From: Sphingopyxis macrogoltabida
Lineage (GTDB): Bacteria; Pseudomonadota; Alphaproteobacteria; Sphingomonadales; Sphingomonadaceae
DNA: 64,000 bases
Assembly (NCBI RefSeq): GCF_001307295.1
Contig: NZ_CP012700.1
Location: forward strand, 3,971,001 to 4,035,000
Direction of reading: 5' to 3'
Shown here piece after piece: positions 23,502-31,975 of the stretch; position 1 is the first letter of the stretch; each line of letters begins with the position of its first letter. A program made the position numbers and the translations under genes. The notes beneath the pieces were generated by a model. That model saw only the letters and a list, made by a program, of their open reading frames with translations, did no database searches and was not told the origin of the DNA.

Positions 23502-24011
23502 TCATTCCGCCGCGACCGGGGCCATCCGCGCGCGCGCCTGCCCGAGCGGCTGAAGTTCGGAGCGGTGCATCCACACCAGTTCCTTGTACCCGAGCGGTCG
23601 GCCGTCGTGCGCGGTGATCGTCACCGGCCCGATCGGCTGTTCGTCGCGCGTATCGACGAGCACCGGGGTCGACGGCACGCCCGCGCCCCATTTTTCGCCC
23701 CACTGGCGCAGCGCGATCATCGCCGGGAGCAGCTCGACACCCTTTTCGGTGAGTTCGTAGCGCACCTTGCGCCGGTCCTCGGCCATCACCTCGCGCGCCA
23801 TGATGCCATGGTCGACGAGCCGCGACAGCCGGTTCGACAGGATGTTGCGCGCAATATTGAGTTCCTGCTGGAACTCCTCGAAATGATGAACGCCATTGAA
23901 GGCGGCGCGCAGGATCATGAACGACCATCGCTCGCCCATCGCCTCGAGCGCGAGCGGCAGGGCGCAATTGTCCCCGTAAAGAATGTTCAGCGGTTCGCGT
24001 AATTTTCCCAT
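23502..24011 (-). CDS. HxlR-family winged-helix transcriptional regulator
   Basis: The 169-residue protein has the MarR-related HxlR fold: ALEAMGERWSFMILRAAFNGVHHFEEFQQEL (22-52), then NILSNRLSRLVDHGIM as the recognition helix and RKVRYELTEKGVELLP as the wing. HxlR proteins often respond to small electrophilic or metabolic signals and control neighbouring or divergent genes. The C-terminal 60 residues (VLVDTRDEQPIGPVTITAHDGRPLG) are longer than in the smallest members. It lies just upstream of the histidine kinase on the same strand, but the promoter and any regulated gene cannot be identified. Confidence 0.88.
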   Translation of the reverse strand: MGKLREPLNILYGDNCALPLALEAMGERWSFMILRAAFNGVHHFEEFQQELNIARNILSNRLSRLVDHGIMAREVMAEDRRKVRYELTEKGVELLPAMIALRQWGEKWGAGVPSTPVLVDTRDEQPIGPVTITAHDGRPLGYKELVWMHRSELQPLGQARARMAPVAAE

Positions 24012-24148
24012 GGGTCGAGCACTATCCGATAATATGCGTCAGCGCCAAAAAAAATTACGGCGCTGGCAAGCTTGCCCTAAAGGAAATGGCGCGGCGCCGG
24101 CGATCTGCAACCCCTGCTGTGCGCCGAGCTCTGCGGCGGGACCACGCG

Positions 24149-25408
24149 TCAGGAGAACCGCATCGCCTCCAACCGTTCTTCGAGGATGCGAAGCTGGTGC
24201 GCCCGTTCGAGAGCGGCGGGAACCGCCGTCTTGCTTGCCATGCCGTCGGCAGCGAGGCGCGCGAGGAAATCGGCGATCGCGTCTTCCTGCGTCGTCGCGA
24301 TACCCAGTTCATAACCGGCGATGACCTTGCCCGAATCCGATCCCGGGTTCGCCAGCGCGATGATCGGACGGCCCGAGCCGATATATTCGAACAGCTTGCC
24401 GGGCAGCAGCGTGTCTTCCCACGGCGCAGTACCGACGACGAGGATCAGGGCGTCGGCGTGGCATTGCGCGTTAAGGGCCTGAGCGCGCGGTACCCGGCCG
24501 CGATCGACGATGTCGATGCCGGGGAAGTCGGCGGCGAGCTGAGCGACGATCTCGGGCTCCGAGCCATAGAAGTCGATGCCGACCGGCGATCCCAGCCTTT
24601 GCGCGGCGCGCAGCAACGGCGTCACGTCGCGCCGTTCGCCATATAATATGCCGGTGTAGACGAGACGCAGACGGGCGGGGTCGCGGCGGTAGCGATCGCA
24701 ATCCTCGATGCCCGCATCGACCCCGTTCATCACCGTGAGAACCTTGTCCGCCAGCGCGGGATAGGTCGCCCGGTAATAATCGCTCATCCCCTCGCTCACC
24801 GCGACGACCAGATCCGCCAAGGCAAGCATCTGGCGTTCATAGCTGCTGTCGAGCGACTGATAGAAGGGCGCCGTCAACTTGTAGGGATTGCGAGCCCAGA
24901 TGTCGCGATTGTCGGCGACGAACAGCGCACCGCATTGCCGCGCGGTATCGCGGGCGGCGGCATGGACCGAAAAGGGCAGCGCGGTCGACAACACGACATC
25001 AGGCGCCGGGAGATTACTGAGAAGGTCGCGAGCCCGCCGCTTCATCGCCTGCGCGACCGGACGGATATGGTCGGGCCACGAGAGCAGGCGCAGCGCCGTA
25101 CTGAGCCGATGCGCGATACTGCCCCGGCCCGGCTTGAAACTCGACGAGCGGGTCAGCCAGCTATCGGGCACATAATGGACGTCGAAACCCGAAAGGTCAG
25201 TAACGAAGGTCTGCGGAACCGCCTCCGAGGCGCCGGCGATGACCGTGACCTGCCAGCCGCGCGCGGTGAAATAACGCGCCATCGCGACGGCGCGCGACGA
25301 GCCGACTTCATTGACCGGGGGAAACCAGTAGCTGAAGATCCAGAGACGCTTCGCGGCGGGAGATTGCTCCGCAACCGATGACGTCGAATCAAGAATATGG
25401 GTCCCCAT
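24149..25408 (-). CDS. Glycosyltransferase, family 4-like
   Basis: The protein of about 419 residues looks like a GT-B fold transferase. The N-terminal part has RLWIFSYWFPPVNEVGSSRA, the FxPxxxxGG-type start of family 4 enzymes, and the C-terminal half has LVYTGILYGERRDVTPLLRA and LPGKLFEYIGSGRPIIAL (near 350-368), the donor-binding region. The acceptor and sugar are not known. The start at 25408 was preferred because an AGGA lies upstream; the frame is open to 25444. It stands alone between hxlR and the divergent rsh, not in a polysaccharide cluster. Confidence 0.8.
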   Translation of the reverse strand: MGTHILDSTSSVAEQSPAAKRLWIFSYWFPPVNEVGSSRAVAMARYFTARGWQVTVIAGASEAVPQTFVTDLSGFDVHYVPDSWLTRSSSFKPGRGSIAHRLSTALRLLSWPDHIRPVAQAMKRRARDLLSNLPAPDVVLSTALPFSVHAAARDTARQCGALFVADNRDIWARNPYKLTAPFYQSLDSSYERQMLALADLVVAVSEGMSDYYRATYPALADKVLTVMNGVDAGIEDCDRYRRDPARLRLVYTGILYGERRDVTPLLRAAQRLGSPVGIDFYGSEPEIVAQLAADFPGIDIVDRGRVPRAQALNAQCHADALILVVGTAPWEDTLLPGKLFEYIGSGRPIIALANPGSDSGKVIAGYELGIATTQEDAIADFLARLAADGMASKTAVPAALERAHQLRILEERLEAMRFS

Positions 25409-25532
25409 CGTGCCGGTCCTAGTGTGCAGGGCCGGTGCTTCCAACCGCCTTTACCAAGTTGCGGGAGGTTTGTGAGGATGTGCAAGTCATTTTCGCATTG
25501 CAATTGCTGCGTCTGGGACGACATTGGAACAG

Positions 25533-27626
25533 ATGCTGAGGCAATATGAACTCGTCGAGCGCGTGCGCGCCTATGATCCCGACGTCGACGAGGCGTTGCT
25601 CAACCGCGCTTATGTCTTCACCGTCCAGAAGCATGGCAGCCAGAAACGTGCGTCGGGCGACCCCTATTTCAGCCATCCGGTTGAAGTCGCGGGAATTTTG
25701 ACCGATCTGCACCTCGACAGCGAGACGATCGTCACGGCACTGCTCCACGACACGCTCGAAGACACGCTGACGACGCCCGAGGAGATCGAGCGCCTGTTCG
25801 GGCGCGATGTCGGCCGGCTGGTCGACGGCGTGACGAAATTGAGCAAGATCGAGGCGCAGACCGAGAATGAGCGCGCCGCCGAAAACCTGCGCAAGTTCCT
25901 GCTTGCGATGTCGGACGACATCCGGGTGCTGCTCGTCAAGCTCGCCGACCGGCTGCACAACATGCGGACGCTCCATTTCATCCAGAGCCCCGAAAAGCGC
26001 CGCCGCATTGCCAAGGAGACGATGGATATCTATGCGCCGCTCGCCGAGCGGATCGGCATGTACGAATATATGCGCGAGATGCAGCTCCTTGCGTTCCGCG
26101 AGCTCGAGCCCGAGGCCTATGCGACGATCACCGGCCGCCTCGCCAAGCTGACCGCCGGCGGCAAGGACAAGGTCGCCGCGATCAGCCGCGAGTTCAAGGA
26201 GTTGCTCGCCAAAAACGGTATCGAGGCCGAGGTGTCGGGGCGCGAGAAGCATCCCTATTCGATCTGGCGCAAGATGCAGGAGCGGCACGTCAGCTTCGAA
26301 CAGGTCACCGATATCATCGCCTTTCGCGTCATCACCCCGACCGATGCCGATTGCTATGCCGCGCTGGGCCTGTTTCACCGCAAGTGGAAAATGGTCCCCG
26401 GCCGGTTCAAGGATTATATCTCGACCCCGAAACGCAACGGCTACAAGTCGCTGCACACGACGATCATGCATCAACAGAATATGCGGATCGAAATCCAGAT
26501 CCGCAGCCTCGGCATGCACCAGCAGTCCGAATTCGGGCTCGCCGCGCACTGGGCGTACAAGCAGGGTGGCGGCACGCCCGACGGGCAGGCGGGGTGGATT
26601 CGCGACCTCATCGAAATCCTCGAACAGACGCACGACCCGGAAGAGTTCCTCGAGAACACCCGGATCGCGATGTACCAGGACCGCATCTTCGCCTTCACCC
26701 CGAAGGGCAGCCTGCATCAGTTGCCGAAAGGCGCGACCCCGGTCGATTTCGCCTACGCCGTGCACACCGGCCTCGGTGACCGCACCGTCGGCGCCAAGGT
26801 CAACGGCCGCCTCGTGCCGCTGCGCACCCAGCTCGCCAATGGCGACACCGTCGAAATTCTTTCGTCGGACAAGCAGACGCCGCAACCGGCGTGGCTCGGC
26901 TTTGCGGTCACCGGCAAGGCGCGCGCGGCGATCCGCCGTCACGTCCGCTCGAAGGAAAAGGTCGAACTCGCCGCGCTGGGCCGCAAGATGTACGACGAGA
27001 TCGTCGCGCGCCTGCCGAACAAGGTCGGCGACAAGGCGCGCGCCGCAGCGCTGACCCGCCTGAAGCTCGAAAGCGACAGCGCACTTTATGTAGCGATCGC
27101 CAAACAGAGGCTGACCGATAATGCGGTGCTCGAGGCGCTGGTCCCCGGCATCACCGCCGAGATGAAGAGCAAGCCCGGCAAGCTCGCGCAGGGCGCCGCA
27201 GTATCGATCGCCGGGCTCACACCGGGCGTCGCCTACCAGCTCGCCGATTGCTGCCACCCCGTCCCCGGCGACCGTATCGTCGGTCTCGCGCGGCCGGGCG
27301 AAGGGATCGAGGTCCATGTCATCGACTGCCCCAGCCTTGCCGACGGGGTCGATGCCGACTGGATCGACCTCCGCTGGCAGGAGGATAGCGAGGGCGGCAA
27401 TGCGCGGCTGTGCGTCGTCATCCTCAACGAACCCGGCACGCTCGCCGAAATGTCGGGCATCCTCGCCGCCAATATGGCGAACATCACCAATTTGCGCCTG
27501 TCGAACCGCGAGGGCGGTTTCCACACCTACGACGTTGTCGTCGAGGTGCGCGACGTCCACCATGTCATGCGGATCCTGTCGGCCCTGCGCGCGTCGGACA
27601 ATGTCGTGCAGGCCGAACGGCTCTAG
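25533..27626 (+). CDS. rsh: Bifunctional (p)ppGpp synthetase/hydrolase (RelA/SpoT homologue)
   Basis: This 697-residue protein makes and degrades the stringent-response alarmone. The hydrolase domain has YFSHPVEVAGILTDL and TALLHDTLEDT with the HD pair (about 45-75). The synthetase domain has GRFKDYISTPKRNGYKSLHTTI (near 290-310). A TGS domain follows (FAFTPKGSLHQLPKGATPVDFAYAVH, about 385-410), and an ACT domain ends the protein (LCVVILNEPGTLAEMSGILAAN). Both catalytic motifs are intact, as in single Rsh proteins of alphaproteobacteria. ATG 25533 is chosen; a TTG at 25524 in frame is possible. The gene converges on the multiheme cytochrome operon with 47 bases between. Confidence 0.96.
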   Translation: MLRQYELVERVRAYDPDVDEALLNRAYVFTVQKHGSQKRASGDPYFSHPVEVAGILTDLHLDSETIVTALLHDTLEDTLTTPEEIERLFGRDVGRLVDGVTKLSKIEAQTENERAAENLRKFLLAMSDDIRVLLVKLADRLHNMRTLHFIQSPEKRRRIAKETMDIYAPLAERIGMYEYMREMQLLAFRELEPEAYATITGRLAKLTAGGKDKVAAISREFKELLAKNGIEAEVSGREKHPYSIWRKMQERHVSFEQVTDIIAFRVITPTDADCYAALGLFHRKWKMVPGRFKDYISTPKRNGYKSLHTTIMHQQNMRIEIQIRSLGMHQQSEFGLAAHWAYKQGGGTPDGQAGWIRDLIEILEQTHDPEEFLENTRIAMYQDRIFAFTPKGSLHQLPKGATPVDFAYAVHTGLGDRTVGAKVNGRLVPLRTQLANGDTVEILSSDKQTPQPAWLGFAVTGKARAAIRRHVRSKEKVELAALGRKMYDEIVARLPNKVGDKARAAALTRLKLESDSALYVAIAKQRLTDNAVLEALVPGITAEMKSKPGKLAQGAAVSIAGLTPGVAYQLADCCHPVPGDRIVGLARPGEGIEVHVIDCPSLADGVDADWIDLRWQEDSEGGNARLCVVILNEPGTLAEMSGILAANMANITNLRLSNREGGFHTYDVVVEVRDVHHVMRILSALRASDNVVQAERL

Positions 27627-27673
27627 CTCATCGCCCTTACGAGCGGTGCTTCTCTTCTTGCAATGACTACGAA

Positions 27674-30600
27674 CTAGTTCGGATAGGCCAGCGGCGGCCG
27701 CCAGCCGCTCTGATCGACTGCGTCGCGGACCTTGTAGACGATCCCCTTGCTGTTCAGGAACAGCTTCTCCATCTCGCCGCGCGTGAAGGGCCGCGATCCG
27801 ACGCGGCCGAACACCGCCATCTGCCCGCCTGTCTCGTCGACCGCGCGGTCGCGGTCGAGGCCCTTCGACAGCGCAAGCGCCGGCGACGGCGTTTTCGCCC
27901 AGGCGATCAGTTCGGGGGTCGGTTTCGGCGAGAAACCGTAGAGACCCGGATTGTCGGGGCTGGTGAGCTGGAGCACCTTGATACCGTTGCGGCCGTCGGC
28001 GACATAGGCAAAGAGCGAGGCGTTGGTCGATCCGACGATCACATCCTCGGCATCGTTCAGCGCCCCCCCGAAATTGAGCCCCGGCCAGACGAGCGGCGCC
28101 GCCGGCCGCGTCACGTCGACGATAACGAGGCCATCCGCCTTCGCCGCGACATACATATAAGTGCGCGCGACGTAGACTTTCCGCGCATTGGCGAGCCGCA
28201 CCGTGCCTGATGGCACCGCGACCGGCTGCGCAAGGTTGGTGACGTCGAACAGCTTCACCCCCTCGCCGTCGGTCACCCAGAGGTAGCGGAACTGCACCGC
28301 GCTGGCGCGTGCGTCGGTCAGCGGCAATTGCGCCGTCACCTTCGGCTGGAGCGGGGTGGTGAGGTCGAGCACGACGAGCCCCGCGTCGGTGGTGACGTAA
28401 GCGAAGCTGCCCGCGAGCGTCACATGCCGCGCCCCCGCCAGCACATTGCCTTCATTCCAGGTCAGCGCGCGGGTGAATTTGTTGTTGCGGAATTCGCCGT
28501 CGGCGAGCGTGTCGATATCGACGAGCACCAGTCCCTCCACGCTGTCGGTGATCACCGCATAGCGATAGATGTCGTGCATCTTCTGCTCATGGTTCTCGGG
28601 GAAATTCTTCACGATATTTTCGTTGCGCGACACGCTGACCGGCTGCGTCGTCGCGAGCGCCATGCAGGTCGCATTCTTCGTCTTCACATGCGTGTCGTGG
28701 CCGAGCGGCGAGAAGGGCGCGCGGACGATGCGTTCGGAGAAGCCCTTGTTGCCGATCGAAGCGACGTCATAGACGCGGAAACCGCCCTTGCCCTCCGCGA
28801 CGAACATATATTCGCCGCGTTGCTGCAAGCAGTTCACCCGTCCGCTGGTGCCCTGGACGATATTGGCAAACTCTTCGAGCGCGTGCGTTTCGCCCGAGCC
28901 CTTTTTGTCGAAGGTCTTGCCGCGCACCCAGTTCTTGAGCTCGCGGCCGTTCTGTTCGACGTGCAGTTTCCAGTAATCGGGATAGGCATATTTCTGGAGA
29001 TAGCTGCCGATCACCGCCTGCGGCTCGTCCCATTCGGTAACGCGCGTCGCCTGGAAGCCGCCCTCGAGTCCCGACCAGACGTTGAGCCCGACGAAATTGA
29101 CGAAATTGGTGCCGAGCAGGTTGAGCTGCGCCATGATCGCATTGTTGTCGTCGGCCGCCGACAAATGGCAGTCGGTGCATTGCTTGGTTTCAGAGCGGCG
29201 CACTGTGTGCGGGAAATGCGGTGCGAAGGCCTGGCTCGAATAGCCCGCCGAGCTGATCGGCGGCTGCTGCACATAGATGCGCTCGCGGTTGATATTGGTC
29301 GATGACAGGACAAGCGCCGATGTCGATCGCACCGGGGTGATGATCCCGCGCACCTCGCCGTTCGGGCCGGGTTCGCCCGGCTTGGTGAGCTGGTGCCGGC
29401 CAAGCTGGAACATTTCGTCGCGCGCCACCTGCGGATTATAAGTGGCGAAGTTGCGCGTCTCCTCGCCCTCGAAATGGTGCATCTTGGTCTTCCAATTTGC
29501 CTCGATCGGCAAATGGCAGCCACCGCAGCTCGTCGTCCACGACAGGTGGCAGGTGAAGCAGGTCATCTTGTCGTCGCCGTGCGCACGATCCTCCTTCGCC
29601 ACCCCGGGACCCCAGGCGAAACTTCCGTCGTCGGCGCCCGAACGGGCCATCAGCTTGGCGCGCGCCGCCTTGGCGTTGAAATGCGGCCCCGGTGTCACCG
29701 CCTGCTTGACGAGGCTGACCTGCCATTCGAGCTTGGGGTCGACAATCGAACGCTGGATCAGCCCGACCACCTCGGCATTGTCGTCATATTGGAATTCGAA
29801 GCGCCGCCGCCCGTCGGGGTTGCGCAGCAGCGCGAGGTTGGTGCCCTGCGGCCGCGCCGCGACGTTCGAGGTCAAGAGGTTGGGCAGCGCGTCGGCGGTG
29901 CCGTGGCAGTCCTTGCAGCTTATCTCTACCGCATTCGCGACTTCGCCCTGGATATAACCATTGCCATGGCTGTCCTGCGCGAAGTGGCAGTCGGCGCATT
30001 GCATGCCCTTTTCGGCGTGGATGTCCATCATATGGACCGCCTTGCCGGGGTTGATGCCGGGCGGCACGAACTTGCCCTCGACCCCCGGTTTGCCGGGATC
30101 GGCGCTCATCAGGCAGAGGTCGCGCTGCTTCGGATCGCTGTAATGGCTACAGCTCTTGCGCCATTTCTCGGGATCCTTGGGATCGACGATGTTCGCGGTG
30201 TCAGTGCCATAGGTCGACATATTGCCGTCGGCGGTCAGCAGATTGCCGTTGCGGTCGCGCTTGAAGATGCCGCGGAAATTCCAGCCATGGCCGTGATAGT
30301 CGGCGAACTGCGTATCCTTGTTGCTGTCGTTGACGTCATAGACGTCGCGCAGGAACTCGACATCGGCCCACAGGCCGCGCGCTGCCGCCGCCTCGGGATT
30401 GCGTTCGAGCACCTTGTGCACCTCGGCGGCGGTCGGATAGCGCTGCTGCTTGTATTTCTTCTGATATTCCTCGTCGCTCATCCCCGGCGGGCGCGGCGCG
30501 GTGTTGTCGGGCCCCGGCCACATCTGCGGCGCGTCCGATTCATAATCCCACATCGTGTAGCCGAGGTAGGAGTTCAGGAAGATGTTCGGCTGGTGCATGT

Positions 30601-31975
30601 GGCAGCTCATGCACTGCGAGGTCGGGATCGCACGGGTGAACGCATGGCTGATCGGATGCCCCGATTCGCCGCGTGCGGGCGAGCCGGGGCGTGCCGGCAC
30701 CTCGGGATCGGCGGGGTCGATCAGCGAACCATGGCCGCCGCCGGCCTGATGGCCATCGTCGGTGCCATGAGCGTCGCCGCCATGCCCGTCACCGGCTTTC
30801 CGCTTCTTTTCCGATATCGTCGGGTCGACCGTCGCCGTCTCGCCATCGCGGCCGAACTTCGCATAGGTCAGGCTGTGCCGCGGCTCGCGGTCGTTGGCGT
30901 AGATGACGTGGCAGCCCGAACAGCCCGAATGGCGATAATCGCCGGACTGGTCGTTCGTCCCCATGAACCACATCAGCGGATCGTTGAGGCGCGTCTTGTG
31001 GATGTTGAGCACCGGGATCGAGACGCGCAGGCCGGTGCCGGGGCCGCGGTTCGACTGCTTGAGGTCGGGGCGTCCCGGTTCCTCGAGCCGCTGGATGCTG
31101 CCCGTCGGGTTCGGCAGGCCGATCTCGGGGAATTGCGTATTGATGTTGCGCCCGCCGCGCTCGAAGACGCGGAAGACGTCGCCCGGCGGAATGACGCTCC
31201 AGCGCGGCAGCGGATACATCTTCGCCAGCGCGCCGCGCTTCTTCTCGTCCTCGGTCAATATCTTGTCGGACGGGAAGCCCGGTTTGCACGCCTCCTTATA
31301 TTCCTCGGCGGTCAGCCGCGACGATGGCGACAGGATACATGCCGATTCGCCGGTGCGCGTATAGGCCTCGCCGAAAATGTAATTCTTGTAGGGGACGATG
31401 CCGTTGTTATACGCTGCGCCGCCCCACAGCATCGCGCCGGTCGACATCATCGAGCGCTCGGTCGCCTCGATCACCTCGAGGTGGCACGCCCCGCACGCCT
31501 CGCGCGCGACGCGATAGTCGCTGGGGTTCACGAAACGGATGAACTCGGGCGATTCCTTGTTGAGCAGCGTATAGCTCCGCTCGGGGTTCGCCGAACTGTC
31601 GTGCCAGGCGCCGGGCAGCGTCGGCTGCGGGTGCGCCAACTTCATCGCCGCGAGATTATAGGGATTTTTATAGCCGAGTTCGGGCTTGCCGAAGGCGGCG
31701 GGGGTCGTCGCGTCGCCGCCGTGGCAGTCGGTGCAGCCGAGCCGCACCGCGGGCGTCGTATGCATCGACGGCTGGTCGGTGCGCGTGTGGCAACTATAGC
31801 AACCCTCCGACTTCGCCGCGACATCGGCTTCGGTCTGCTCACGCGGCGCGGGCGGGGTGAAGCGATATTCGATCTTGAGCGGCTTTTCCTCTTCGGAGGC
31901 GCGCACGATGCTGGCGCCGAAGGCCAGCGTCATCAGCGCGAAGGCGAGGAAAGCGAAGAGTTTGCGCGCCACCAT
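27674..31975 (-). CDS. Exported decaheme c-type cytochrome fused to a C-terminal LVIVD-type beta-propeller
   Basis: This 1433-residue protein has a signal peptide (residues 1-26, ending SIVRASEE) and ten CxxCH haem-binding motifs, starting at residues 59, 81, 161, 352, 455, 660, 687, 806, 817 and 933. A His/Gly/Asp-rich insert lies near 395-420. After about residue 1040 come six blade-like repeats with the pattern V-A-x-x-x-G-(L/F)-x-(V/I)-x-D, for example GLVLVDIDTL, GLVVLDLTTPLQP, GVKLFDVTNLAQP and GLVIVDVTRPAAP. This is an LVIVD-type propeller. Extra cysteines without CH (residues 213/230 and 609/621) may form disulfides. The start codon abuts the stop of the barrel gene (TAGATG). Together with the barrel it could form a trans-membrane electron conduit. 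I know no named family with this fusion. Confidence 0.85.
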   Translation of the reverse strand: MVARKLFAFLAFALMTLAFGASIVRASEEEKPLKIEYRFTPPAPREQTEADVAAKSEGCYSCHTRTDQPSMHTTPAVRLGCTDCHGGDATTPAAFGKPELGYKNPYNLAAMKLAHPQPTLPGAWHDSSANPERSYTLLNKESPEFIRFVNPSDYRVAREACGACHLEVIEATERSMMSTGAMLWGGAAYNNGIVPYKNYIFGEAYTRTGESACILSPSSRLTAEEYKEACKPGFPSDKILTEDEKKRGALAKMYPLPRWSVIPPGDVFRVFERGGRNINTQFPEIGLPNPTGSIQRLEEPGRPDLKQSNRGPGTGLRVSIPVLNIHKTRLNDPLMWFMGTNDQSGDYRHSGCSGCHVIYANDREPRHSLTYAKFGRDGETATVDPTISEKKRKAGDGHGGDAHGTDDGHQAGGGHGSLIDPADPEVPARPGSPARGESGHPISHAFTRAIPTSQCMSCHMHQPNIFLNSYLGYTMWDYESDAPQMWPGPDNTAPRPPGMSDEEYQKKYKQQRYPTAAEVHKVLERNPEAAAARGLWADVEFLRDVYDVNDSNKDTQFADYHGHGWNFRGIFKRDRNGNLLTADGNMSTYGTDTANIVDPKDPEKWRKSCSHYSDPKQRDLCLMSADPGKPGVEGKFVPPGINPGKAVHMMDIHAEKGMQCADCHFAQDSHGNGYIQGEVANAVEISCKDCHGTADALPNLLTSNVAARPQGTNLALLRNPDGRRRFEFQYDDNAEVVGLIQRSIVDPKLEWQVSLVKQAVTPGPHFNAKAARAKLMARSGADDGSFAWGPGVAKEDRAHGDDKMTCFTCHLSWTTSCGGCHLPIEANWKTKMHHFEGEETRNFATYNPQVARDEMFQLGRHQLTKPGEPGPNGEVRGIITPVRSTSALVLSSTNINRERIYVQQPPISSAGYSSQAFAPHFPHTVRRSETKQCTDCHLSAADDNNAIMAQLNLLGTNFVNFVGLNVWSGLEGGFQATRVTEWDEPQAVIGSYLQKYAYPDYWKLHVEQNGRELKNWVRGKTFDKKGSGETHALEEFANIVQGTSGRVNCLQQRGEYMFVAEGKGGFRVYDVASIGNKGFSERIVRAPFSPLGHDTHVKTKNATCMALATTQPVSVSRNENIVKNFPENHEQKMHDIYRYAVITDSVEGLVLVDIDTLADGEFRNNKFTRALTWNEGNVLAGARHVTLAGSFAYVTTDAGLVVLDLTTPLQPKVTAQLPLTDARASAVQFRYLWVTDGEGVKLFDVTNLAQPVAVPSGTVRLANARKVYVARTYMYVAAKADGLVIVDVTRPAAPLVWPGLNFGGALNDAEDVIVGSTNASLFAYVADGRNGIKVLQLTSPDNPGLYGFSPKPTPELIAWAKTPSPALALSKGLDRDRAVDETGGQMAVFGRVGSRPFTRGEMEKLFLNSKGIVYKVRDAVDQSGWRPPLAYPN

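Noticed and set aside
25419..27563. A 714-codon open frame opposite rsh
   Set aside because: Antisense shadow of the (p)ppGpp enzyme; no domain recognised.
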